Source of the DNA: an uncultured Acidobacteriota bacterium
GTDB lineage: Bacteria; Acidobacteriota; Thermoanaerobaculia; UBA5066
Direction: 5' to 3'
Assembly: GCA_937888435.1 (NCBI GenBank)
Contig: CALAQS010000255.1
Coordinates: 1-34,321 of the forward strand
DNA: 34,321 nt
Part shown: positions 25,313-32,855 of the stretch, piece after piece
Layout: each line of letters opens with the position of its first letter
Numbering within the stretch: the stretch's first letter is position 1
Translations under genes and position numbers: made by a program
The notes under the pieces: model-generated
Told to the model about the DNA's origin: nothing
Databases searched by the model: none
The model's input: the letters and a program-made list of their open reading frames with translations, nothing else

Positions 25313-27166
25313 TTACCCTCTAAGAGAATCCCCGGGTCTTTCTCCCGAGGCCGTTCCCTCTTCCGCCTCTCCGTACATGCGGTCGATGACGTCCCGGTAC
25401 TTCTCGGCGACCACGCGGCGCTTGATCTTCATCGTGGGAGTCAGCTCGCCGCCCTCGATCGTGAAGTCGTCCGTGAGAAGCGTGAAAGCGCGGATCTGCC
25501 GCTCGTGGGGCTCGTCGCCGTTGAGGATGTCGATCGCCTGCTTCACGAGCGAGAGGACCTTCGGATTCTTCACGAGCGTGTCGCGATCCCGGAATTTCAC
25601 GCCGGACGAGAGCGCCCAGGTCTCGAGCTTCTCGAAGTCCGGCACGATCAGCGCCGACAGGAACTTCCGCCGGTCGCCAATGAGAATTGCTGACGCGACG
25701 TACCGCACCGACCTCAGCGCGGCCTCGATCGGCGCGGGAGCGATGTTCTTTCCGTATGCGTTGATGAGGATCTCCTTCTTGCGGTCGGTGAGCGTCAGGA
25801 ACCCGTCCGCGTCGAAGGAGCCGATGTCACCCGTGAGGAACCAGCCTTCGGCATCGAAGACGCTTGCCGTCTCGTCGGGCTTCCGCCAGTAACCGCCCTC
25901 CATCACGTTCGGGCCCTTTGCGAGAACCTCGCCGTCCGAGGCGAGCCGCAGCGTGACGCCGGGAATCGCGCGACCGACCGTGCCGAGGCGCCACTCGCCC
26001 GGGCGGTTGCACGAGAGGACGGGGCTCGTCTCCGTGAGACCGTAGCCTTCGTACACCTCGATACCCGCCGCCCAGAAAAATTCGGCGACGTCGCGGGAAA
26101 GCGGCGCGCCGCCCGAGATCGCGAAGCGAAAGCGGCCTCCGAGCCGGGCCTTGATCTTTCCGAAGACGAGCCGATCGGCGAGCGCGACCTTGAGCCTCAG
26201 GAAGAGCCCCGGCGCCTTCCCCGCCCCGACGACCGCGAGACGGCGGACACCGGTCTTCACGCCCCAGGAAAAGATCGCGCGGCGCAGGGCCGGAGCCCTC
26301 TCCACGGCCGTCTGGACGCGCATGAGCATCTTCTCGTACACGCGCGGCACCGCGGCGAAACAATGCGGCTTGACCTCGATGAAGTTCTCCGAGAGGTTTT
26401 CGATCGACTCCGCGTACGTGATGGTGGCGGCTCGCGAGAAGAAGAGATAGTCGACGATCCGCTCGAACACGTGCGCCAGAGGCAGGAAGGACAGGGCGCT
26501 CGTGTCACTCGTCACGTCGAAGAACGCCGAGCATGCGGCGACGTTCGACACGAGGTTCTCATGTGTCAGAACCGCCCCCTTCGGCTCACCCGTGGTTCCG
26601 GACGTGTAGATCATCGTCGCGAGATCACCCGGAAGGATCGACGACGCGCGCTCCTCGAAGGCGCCCGGGTCCGCGCGCAGGGCCGCGAGGCCCTTCTGGA
26701 CCACGGTGGCGAAAGGTGTGGCCTTCCCCGCGCTCCACGGCACATGGTCGAGAACGAGCACGTGCTTGAGCTCGGGGCAGCGGTCGCGGACGTCGACAAC
26801 CTTCTGGAGCTCGACCGCGCTCGAGACGACGACGACCTTCGCGAGCGAATCCCGCAGGATGTACTCGACCTGGGGCGCGAGGTAGCTCGTGTAGATCGGC
26901 ACGCTGAGCGCGCCGAGGGAAAGCGTCGCGAAGTCCGCCATCGGCCACTCGGGCCGGTTCTCCGAAAGAATCGCGACGCGGTCGTCCCGATCGACGCCGA
27001 GGAGCGCGAGCCCCAGGGCGAGGCCCTGGGTGTGCTCTCCGAAGTCCGTAGCGGAAAGAGGCGTCCAGGCCTCGCCGGTCTTCGAGACGAGGAGCTCCGC
27101 CTTGCCGCTCCCGGCGGCAAAGCGAAAGTAGTCCAGCAGAGTTTTCGCGGGAAGCGGTTCGAGCAC
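25313..27166 (-). CDS. Long-chain acyl-CoA synthetase (AMP-forming)
   Basis: 617 residues from GTG 27166. The adenylate-forming motifs are in order: MIYTSGTTGEPKGAVLTHEN (A3), FLPLAHVFER (A4), GYGLTETSPV (A5), GWFLTGDIGSFDADGFL (A7), DRKKEILINAYGKNIAPAPI (A8) and the catalytic lysine near the end in LTPTMKIKRR. Length and the long insert between A4 and A5 fit the FadD15-like group that activates long-chain fatty acids to acyl-CoA. It is a peripheral cytoplasmic enzyme. A variant of the AT-rich repeat encodes its last residues (GDSLRG). Confidence 0.92.
   Translation of the reverse strand: MLEPLPAKTLLDYFRFAAGSGKAELLVSKTGEAWTPLSATDFGEHTQGLALGLALLGVDRDDRVAILSENRPEWPMADFATLSLGALSVPIYTSYLAPQVEYILRDSLAKVVVVSSAVELQKVVDVRDRCPELKHVLVLDHVPWSAGKATPFATVVQKGLAALRADPGAFEERASSILPGDLATMIYTSGTTGEPKGAVLTHENLVSNVAACSAFFDVTSDTSALSFLPLAHVFERIVDYLFFSRAATITYAESIENLSENFIEVKPHCFAAVPRVYEKMLMRVQTAVERAPALRRAIFSWGVKTGVRRLAVVGAGKAPGLFLRLKVALADRLVFGKIKARLGGRFRFAISGGAPLSRDVAEFFWAAGIEVYEGYGLTETSPVLSCNRPGEWRLGTVGRAIPGVTLRLASDGEVLAKGPNVMEGGYWRKPDETASVFDAEGWFLTGDIGSFDADGFLTLTDRKKEILINAYGKNIAPAPIEAALRSVRYVASAILIGDRRKFLSALIVPDFEKLETWALSSGVKFRDRDTLVKNPKVLSLVKQAIDILNGDEPHERQIRAFTLLTDDFTIEGGELTPTMKIKRRVVAEKYRDVIDRMYGEAEEGTASGERPGDSLRG
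25316..25330 (-). repeat. AT-rich 15-bp repeat, variant copy
   Basis: Reads GATTCTCTTAGAGGG on the minus strand, 13 of 15 bases like copies 1-3. It forms the last codons of the acyl-CoA synthetase gene, in the same frame (GAT nnn CTT AGA nGG) as copy 1. Confidence 0.45.
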
Positions 27167-27228
27167 GATCTGTCCGAGCCATTATGCCGGAGAGGGCCGG
27201 CGCTCGGCGGCGGGTCCGGAGAAGGGCT

Positions 27229-28434
27229 CTAGAGTGGCCGCACCGAGATCGAGAGCACGTCGGCGCAGCCTCGCTGAATCTCCTCGAGAACAGCTTCCTG
27301 CGGCGCCCGTCCCACCTGGATATGGGCGCACGCGGCTTCCGCGCCCGCGAAGACGACGTTTTCCGTCTGTTCGACGTTGATCCCGGCCGCGCGCAGCACG
27401 CCGAACACGTGCGCAAGGATGCCGACGCGGTCGCGGTGCCGGACGGACAGGACGTGCGTCGCCGGCGTGCGGCTCGCGAGGTTGACGGCGTTCGGAACTT
27501 CCCCCGTCGAGGCGAAGGCCGCGACGATCCGCACGGTCTCTTCCGCGATGGCGGCCTGCGCCTGCTCGGTCGAGGCGCCCACGTGGTGCGTGCCGATGAC
27601 GCCGGGAAGGAGCGCGATCCCGTCCTCGAAGGTGCCCGTCCCTCCGGACGGCTCCTTCGCGAAGACGTCGAGACCCGCTCGGAGCACCTTCTCGGCGATC
27701 GCGGCCTCGAGGGCCGGCTGGTCGACGACCTCGCCGCGACTCGTGTTCACGAAGAAGGCGCCCGGCTTCATGGCTGCGAAGAACTTCGCGTCGAGCATGC
27801 CCTTCGTCTCTCTCGTGAGCGCGCAGTGCACCGTCACGCCGTCGGAAGCGGCGGCGAGCGCATGAATCGAGTCGGCGCGCGCCACGCCGAGCTGCGCCGC
27901 GCGGTCTTCGTCCAGGGAGCGGCTCCACGCGACGACCGGCATCCCGAAGGCCTTCGCCCGCCCGACGACTTCGAGTCCGATCGCTCCGAGGCCGATGACG
28001 CCGAGCGTGCGCCCGGCGAGGCCGCGAGCTTTCCCGTACAGCGACTTGTTCCAGACACCGGCGCGAAGGTCGTTCATCTGATCGACGATGCGGCGGTCGA
28101 GGGCGAGGATGAGACCCCACGTCAGCTCGGCCACGGCGATCGCGTTCTTGCCCGGGCAGTTCGACACCGCGATCGCGCGCGCTGAGGCGGCCTGCAGGTC
28201 GATCGTGTTCACGCCCGCGCCCGCACGGACGATCAGCGCAAGACCGGAGGCGCCTTCCATCTCCGCCGCTCCGACTTTCGTCGACCTGACGACGAGCGCC
28301 TGGGCGCCGGTCTCGGCGAGGCGTGCGCCGAGGGAAGCCCCTTCGAGCTTCGGCTCGTAGAGGACCTCGCAGCCGAGAGCGGCGAGGCCGTCCAGACCGG
28401 ACTTTTCGAACGCGTCTGCGACGAGCACTTTCAT
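27229..28434 (-). CDS. serA: D-3-phosphoglycerate dehydrogenase with C-terminal ACT domain
   Basis: 401 residues from ATG 28434 (GAGG seven bases upstream). The NAD-binding segment LGVIGLGAIGLEVVGRAKAF, the catalytic arginine in NTSRGEVVD, a following acidic residue and the catalytic histidine in GTHHVGASTEQAQ are all present. A C-terminal ACT domain (about 325-401, HRDRVGILAHVFGVLRAAGI) would give serine feedback. It catalyses the first step of serine synthesis. It lies eight bases after the DUF1015 gene, so both are in one operon. A second dehydrogenase without ACT domain lies at 31781-32725. Confidence 0.93.
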   Translation of the reverse strand: MKVLVADAFEKSGLDGLAALGCEVLYEPKLEGASLGARLAETGAQALVVRSTKVGAAEMEGASGLALIVRAGAGVNTIDLQAASARAIAVSNCPGKNAIAVAELTWGLILALDRRIVDQMNDLRAGVWNKSLYGKARGLAGRTLGVIGLGAIGLEVVGRAKAFGMPVVAWSRSLDEDRAAQLGVARADSIHALAAASDGVTVHCALTRETKGMLDAKFFAAMKPGAFFVNTSRGEVVDQPALEAAIAEKVLRAGLDVFAKEPSGGTGTFEDGIALLPGVIGTHHVGASTEQAQAAIAEETVRIVAAFASTGEVPNAVNLASRTPATHVLSVRHRDRVGILAHVFGVLRAAGINVEQTENVVFAGAEAACAHIQVGRAPQEAVLEEIQRGCADVLSISVRPL

Positions 28435-28442
28435 GGCGGACC

Positions 28443-29672
28443 TCAGAATCGGTGTACGAAGAGGCCGGACCGCAGCTTCGGCTCGAACCACGTGGACTTC
28501 GGCGGCATCGTGGCCCCCGCGTCCGCGATCGCCATGACCTCGGCGAGAGACGTCGGGAACATCGAGAACGCGACGGCGCCCCGCCCCGAGCGCACGCGCT
28601 CCTCGAGCTCGCCCGTGCCCCGGATCCCTCCCACGAAGTCGACGCGGGGATCCGTGCGGGGGTCGCCGATGCCGAGGACGGGTGCGAGCAGGCGGTCCTG
28701 GAGGAGGGAGACGTCGAGAGAGGCAATCGGATCCTCGCGATTCACGGGCTCGCGCGGCGTGAGGGTCTGCCAAGTTTCTTCGAGGAATAGGGCAATCTGC
28801 CCTTTGCCGCGCGGCTCGGGCGCTTCGGCGGCCCGCACGTCGAACCGCTCGCGCACCTTTCTAAGAAAATCCTCTTTCCCCAGTCCTCCCAGGTCCTTGA
28901 CCACCCTGTTGTACGGCAGGATCGCGAGCTCGCGGTCCGGGAAAATCGCGGCCGGGAACCAGTTGACGGGATGCTCGTCGGGAAGCGTCCGGAGCTTCCC
29001 CTTCAGCGCGGCGCGCGCGCGCGCGGCCGACGCGCAGCGGTGATGGCCGTCGGCGACGTAGAGAAGAGGCACCGCCGCGAACGATGCGACGAAGAACGCG
29101 ATGTCGCCCTCTGGCACGACCCAGAGAGTGTGTCTCACGCCATCCGGCGCCTCGAAGTCGAACTCCGGGGACGCCGCGGTCACCCGGGCGACGCGACCGT
29201 CTATCGCGTCCGCCGCCCGGTAGGTCAGGAACACGGGCTCGGCGTGCGCGGACTGCGCGAGCAGGTGCCGAACGCGGTCGTCCTCCTTGTCGGGCCGCGT
29301 CTTCTCGTGCTTGCGGATGACGTCCGCGTCGTAGTCGTCGACCGAGCACGTTGCGACGAGGCCGTCCTGCTTGCGCGCCCTCCACGTCTGCCGGTATACG
29401 AGGAGGCGGGGAACGGGGTCGCTCTCGAGCGTGCCGTTCGCGTAGAAGCCGTCGAGGTTCTCACGCCCCTTCGCGTAAACGGCTTCGGAATGGATGTCCA
29501 CGTCCTCGGGAAGGTCGATCTCCGGGCGGCAGACGTGCAGGAACGAAACCGGGTTGCCAGCCGCGAGCGCGCGGGCCTCGCGGGAATCCACGACGTCGTA
29601 GGGGACGGAGGCGACGCGCGCTGCGAGCTTGCGCGGCGGGCGGCCGGAGGGGAAAGGACGGATGCGTGCCAT
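28443..29672 (-). CDS. DUF1015 protein with GHHR motif
   Basis: 409 residues from ATG 29672 (MARIRPFPSG). It belongs to the DUF1015 family by its opening (RPFPSGRPPRKLAARVASVPYD) and its motif LYVADGHHRCASAARAR near residue 215. The DGHHR motif also occurs in ParB-like free-serine kinases such as SerK and SbnI; the resemblance is short and may be coincidental. The family commonly sits beside serA, as here, so a part in serine or phosphoserine metabolism is likely. A repeat copy lies in its coding sequence (DFLRK). Confidence 0.85.
   Translation of the reverse strand: MARIRPFPSGRPPRKLAARVASVPYDVVDSREARALAAGNPVSFLHVCRPEIDLPEDVDIHSEAVYAKGRENLDGFYANGTLESDPVPRLLVYRQTWRARKQDGLVATCSVDDYDADVIRKHEKTRPDKEDDRVRHLLAQSAHAEPVFLTYRAADAIDGRVARVTAASPEFDFEAPDGVRHTLWVVPEGDIAFFVASFAAVPLLYVADGHHRCASAARARAALKGKLRTLPDEHPVNWFPAAIFPDRELAILPYNRVVKDLGGLGKEDFLRKVRERFDVRAAEAPEPRGKGQIALFLEETWQTLTPREPVNREDPIASLDVSLLQDRLLAPVLGIGDPRTDPRVDFVGGIRGTGELEERVRSGRGAVAFSMFPTSLAEVMAIADAGATMPPKSTWFEPKLRSGLFVHRF
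28857..28871 (-). repeat. AT-rich 15-bp repeat, copy 4
   Basis: Reads GATTTTCTTAGAAAG on the minus strand, 14 of 15 bases like copies 1-3. It lies inside the DUF1015 gene and is read in the same frame as copy 1, giving DFLRK. Confidence 0.65.
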
Positions 29673-29764
29673 GGGCGGAGTATCCCCCACCCCCGGGCCT
29701 TGCGCGGGGCGCCCGTGCTAGACTTTCCCATCGATCGGACCTGCTACTGAAAGGAAATTCGGGG

Positions 29765-30037
29765 ATGAAACTGTACGTCGGCAATCTCTCCTACGGTGTG
29801 AACGATGCCTCCCTCCGGGCCCTCTTCGAACCTCATGGAGCCGTCGAATCGGCCACGGTCGTCGCGGACCGCGAGTCGGGCCGCTCCAAGGGGTTCGGCT
29901 TCGTCGAGATGAGCGACGCGGATGCCCAGAAGGCCATCCAGGCGCTCAACGGGTCGCAGCACGACGGCCGCACGATCCGCGTCAACGAGGCCCGTCCGAA
30001 GACAGACGAGCCGCGCGGACCCCGCGGACCGCGCTGA
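29765..30037 (+). CDS. RRM-type RNA-binding protein
   Basis: 90 residues from ATG 29765, with GAAAGGAAA upstream. A single RNA recognition motif fills residues 1-78: RNP2 is LYVGNLSY and RNP1 is KGFGFVEM. A short tail of Arg, Gly and Pro (PRGPRGPR) follows, resembling cyanobacterial Rbp proteins. It binds single-stranded RNA; in cyanobacteria such proteins respond to cold. The gene diverges from the DUF1015/serA operon with 92 bp between. Confidence 0.93.
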   Translation: MKLYVGNLSYGVNDASLRALFEPHGAVESATVVADRESGRSKGFGFVEMSDADAQKAIQALNGSQHDGRTIRVNEARPKTDEPRGPRGPR

Positions 30038-30050
30038 GCGGGCGCGGGTT

Positions 30051-30075
30051 GCGGGTTGCCGAAGGGGGCACCCGC
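30051..30075 (+). promoter_or_regulatory. Hairpin holding the ribosome site of the amidohydrolase gene
   Basis: GCGGGTTGCC (30051-30060) pairs with GGCACCCGC (30067-30075), nine pairs with one bulged T. The GAAGGGGG ribosome site falls in the loop and the 3' arm, four bases before the ATG. It could limit translation or end the RRM transcript. GC-rich DNA makes such stems easily. Confidence 0.3.
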
Positions 30076-30078
30076 GGC

Positions 30079-31770
30079 ATGACTCGTTTTTTTCGGGCTG
30101 CGACCCTGCCGGTCGCGGCCCTTTTTCTTTTCGCGGGCGCCGCGCCCCGCGGGGACGATCTCGTGTTCACTGGCGGGCGGGTCGTAGACGGCACGGGGAA
30201 AGCGGCATTCCGCGGGGACGTGGCCGTCCGGGACGGCCGCATCGCCGCGGTAGGCGATCTCGCGCCGGACCGGATCGCCCGCGCCCGTCGCCGGATCGAT
30301 GCCACCGGCCTCGTCGTCGCGCCGGGGTTCATCGACCTCCTCGGCCAGTCCGAGTACAACGCCCTGGTCGACCGGCGCGCGGCCTCCAAGATCACGCAAG
30401 GAATCACGTCCGAGGTCACGGGCGAGGGCGAGTCCATCGCACCCCTCGACGAAACGCTGCTCAAGAGCAACGAAGACACGTACCGACACTACGGCCTCAG
30501 GCCGGACTGGTCGTCGCTCCTCACGTACTTCATGAGGTTCCGGCGGACCCCCCCCACGATCAACCTCGGCACGTTCGTCGGGCTCGGGGGACTCCGCCGG
30601 ATGGTCGTCGGAACAGAGGATCGGCGAGCCGGCCCGACCGAGCTCGACCGAATGAAGGCGCTCGTCGCGCAGGCCATGGAAGACGGCGCGCTCGGAGTCT
30701 CCACGTCGCTGCAGTACGTTCCCGATCTCTACAACTCCACCGACGAGATCATCGCCTGCGCGAAGGTCGCGGCCTCCCGCGGTGGCGTGTACTTCACCCA
30801 TCAGCGTTCCGAGGGGAATCGGATCGACTCGTCGCTCACGGAGGTGTTCCGGATCGCCCGGGAAGCCCGCATCCCGGCGAACGTATGGCACCTGAAGACC
30901 GCCTACCGGCGCAACTGGGGAGCGATGCCGAGGATCCTCGCCGCGTTCGCGGCCGCGCGCGCCTCGGGGCTGGACGTCGCGGCGAACCAGTACCCGTGGA
31001 ACGCGGCTTCGAACGGGCTGGATGCCTGCCTCCCGCCCTGGGTCCGCGAGGGCGGCCGCGAGAGGCTGCTGGCGCGCTTGCGCGATCCCGAGGCGCGGGC
31101 CCGTATTCGAAACGAGATGGCCGAGGACGCCGACTCCTGGGAGAACCAGTGGTACGGCTCGGGCGGCGGGTCCGGCGTCATGCTCGCCGCCGTTCTCAAC
31201 CCCGAGCTCAAGAAATACGAAGGCGGGACGCTCCAGGAAATCGGCGCGCTCATGAAGAAAGACCCGCGCGACGCGCTGATGGACATCGTCCTCGCCGACC
31301 GCGCGAACGCTCTGTGCATCATCTTCATGATGAGAGAGGACGACGTCCGGGCAGCCTTGAAAGATCCCTTCGTGGGCTTCTGCACGGACTCCGGGGCGGC
31401 GGCCACGGACGGGATTTACTCGGAAGAGAAATCCCACCCCCGCGCCTGGGCCTCGACGGCGCGCATCCTCGCCACGTACGTGCGCGACGAGAAGCTCCTC
31501 TCTCTCGAAGAGGCCGTGCGGAAGATGACGTCGTTCTCGGCCGCGCGCGCGGGATTCCGGGATCGCGGCATTCTGAAGGCCGGGATGGCCGGCGACGTCG
31601 TCGCCTTCGACCCCGTCCGGGTGAAGGCCGTCTCGACGTACGCCGACCCCCTGCATTATTCCGAAGGCTTCCCGTACGTCGCCGTCAACGGCGCCCTCGT
31701 CGTCGACGGCGGAAAGATCACGGCGGAGCGCCCCGGGCAGCCGCTCGTAGGGCCCGGCTCGAAGCGCTGA
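30079..31770 (+). CDS. Exported D-aminoacylase-like amidohydrolase with altered metal site
   Basis: 563 residues from ATG 30079. A signal peptide (residues 1-24, core LPVAALFLFAGAAP) leads to an amidohydrolase fold: LVFTGGRVVDGTG, VVAPGFIDLLGQSEYNALVD, ITQGITSEVTGEGESIAP, YFTHQRSEGNRID, NVWHLKTA and GFCTDSGAA. In D-aminoacylase of Alcaligenes faecalis zinc is held by Cys96, His220 and His250, with His67 and His69 at a second site. Here the HxH pair is replaced (FIDLLGQ) and the GNCG cysteine is lost (GEGE), while the later His, His and Asp are kept. It may hydrolyse N-acyl-D-amino acids or another periplasmic amide; activity is uncertain. Confidence 0.82.
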   Translation: MTRFFRAATLPVAALFLFAGAAPRGDDLVFTGGRVVDGTGKAAFRGDVAVRDGRIAAVGDLAPDRIARARRRIDATGLVVAPGFIDLLGQSEYNALVDRRAASKITQGITSEVTGEGESIAPLDETLLKSNEDTYRHYGLRPDWSSLLTYFMRFRRTPPTINLGTFVGLGGLRRMVVGTEDRRAGPTELDRMKALVAQAMEDGALGVSTSLQYVPDLYNSTDEIIACAKVAASRGGVYFTHQRSEGNRIDSSLTEVFRIAREARIPANVWHLKTAYRRNWGAMPRILAAFAAARASGLDVAANQYPWNAASNGLDACLPPWVREGGRERLLARLRDPEARARIRNEMAEDADSWENQWYGSGGGSGVMLAAVLNPELKKYEGGTLQEIGALMKKDPRDALMDIVLADRANALCIIFMMREDDVRAALKDPFVGFCTDSGAAATDGIYSEEKSHPRAWASTARILATYVRDEKLLSLEEAVRKMTSFSAARAGFRDRGILKAGMAGDVVAFDPVRVKAVSTYADPLHYSEGFPYVAVNGALVVDGGKITAERPGQPLVGPGSKR

Positions 31771-31780
31771 CGGCGGCCCG

Positions 31781-32725
31781 CTACCGCGCGGCGACGACCG
31801 CGGCCTCGATCATGATCGAGCCGAGGTCGACCACAGGGGCGGCGGCGAGCGTCTTCCTCCGCTTCCCGAGGAGCTCGACGACGCTGTCGCCGATCCTCAG
31901 GAGGTTTTCGCGGCTGGAGCCGCCGAGGTGCGGCGTCATGAGAACGTTCGGCGCGGACAGGAGCGGGCTGTTCGGGTCGGGCGGATCGCTCAGGAAGACG
32001 TCGGTTGCGTAGGCGCGCACCTTCCCCGACGCGAGCGCCGCGGCGAGCTCGGGCTCCACGACGATCGAGCCGCGGGCGGTGTTCACGATCACGACGCCGT
32101 CCTTCATCTTGGCGAGCGTGTGCTCGTTCACGAGGCCGCGTGTCTCGGCCGTCGCCGGAACGTGAAGGCTGATGAAGTCGGCGCGCAGGAACAGCTCGTC
32201 GAGATCGTCCACGAGCTCGGCAAGGGCGTGATTCGCGATCTGCGGGTCGTAGGCGATGACCTTCATCCCGAAGGCCTGGGCCCGCCGCGCGACCTCCGTG
32301 CCGATCAGGCCGGCGCCGACGAGGCCGAGCGTCTTGCCGAAGAGCTCGGTGCGCTTGAGCTCCTTCTTGAGAAAGCGCCCCTGCTTGAGGCCGGTGTGCC
32401 CCTCGACGAGGCGGTTCGGGACGGCGAGCATGAGCGCCATCGTGAGCTCCGCCACGGCGACCGAGGACGCGCGCGGCGTGTTCTTCACGTCGATCCCGCG
32501 CTCGCGGCAGGCCTGGATGTCGACGTTGTCGAGGCCGACTCCGCCCCGGATCACGAGCTTCAGGTTCGGCGCGCCGTTCAGGAACTCGCGCGTCACCTTC
32601 GTCTTCGAGCGCACGAGGACGATTTCGGCGTCCTTGAGGCGCGCGGGGTCGGTGAAGACCTCGCCGAACGGGGCGAGGCGGCCGGGAAGGGACTCGTCGA
32701 ACGCATCGGCGACCAGGATCTTCAT
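31781..32725 (-). CDS. D-2-hydroxyacid dehydrogenase, SerA-like without ACT domain
   Basis: 314 residues from ATG 32725, with AGGAGG eight bases upstream. It has the Rossmann segment LGLVGAGLIGTEVARRAQAF, catalytic arginine in NTARGSIVVE and catalytic histidine in MTPHLGGSSREN. It opens like the serA product upstream (MKILVADAFDES against MKVLVADAFEKS), so the two are paralogues. It lacks the regulatory ACT domain and may make phosphohydroxypyruvate or act on another 2-hydroxyacid such as glyoxylate. It converges with the amidohydrolase gene ten bases away. Confidence 0.88.
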   Translation of the reverse strand: MKILVADAFDESLPGRLAPFGEVFTDPARLKDAEIVLVRSKTKVTREFLNGAPNLKLVIRGGVGLDNVDIQACRERGIDVKNTPRASSVAVAELTMALMLAVPNRLVEGHTGLKQGRFLKKELKRTELFGKTLGLVGAGLIGTEVARRAQAFGMKVIAYDPQIANHALAELVDDLDELFLRADFISLHVPATAETRGLVNEHTLAKMKDGVVIVNTARGSIVVEPELAAALASGKVRAYATDVFLSDPPDPNSPLLSAPNVLMTPHLGGSSRENLLRIGDSVVELLGKRRKTLAAAPVVDLGSIMIEAAVVAAR

Positions 32726-32855
32726 GGGCGGTCCTCCTGCTTTGGGGACGGTTCTCGACGGCCGGGCCGGCGGAATACATCCCTTTACAAGCTGAGGGCC
32801 GCGCGGGCGCGCAGCCATGATGCTCCCGCATCAGGCGGAGCCAGGCGGACCTCGG

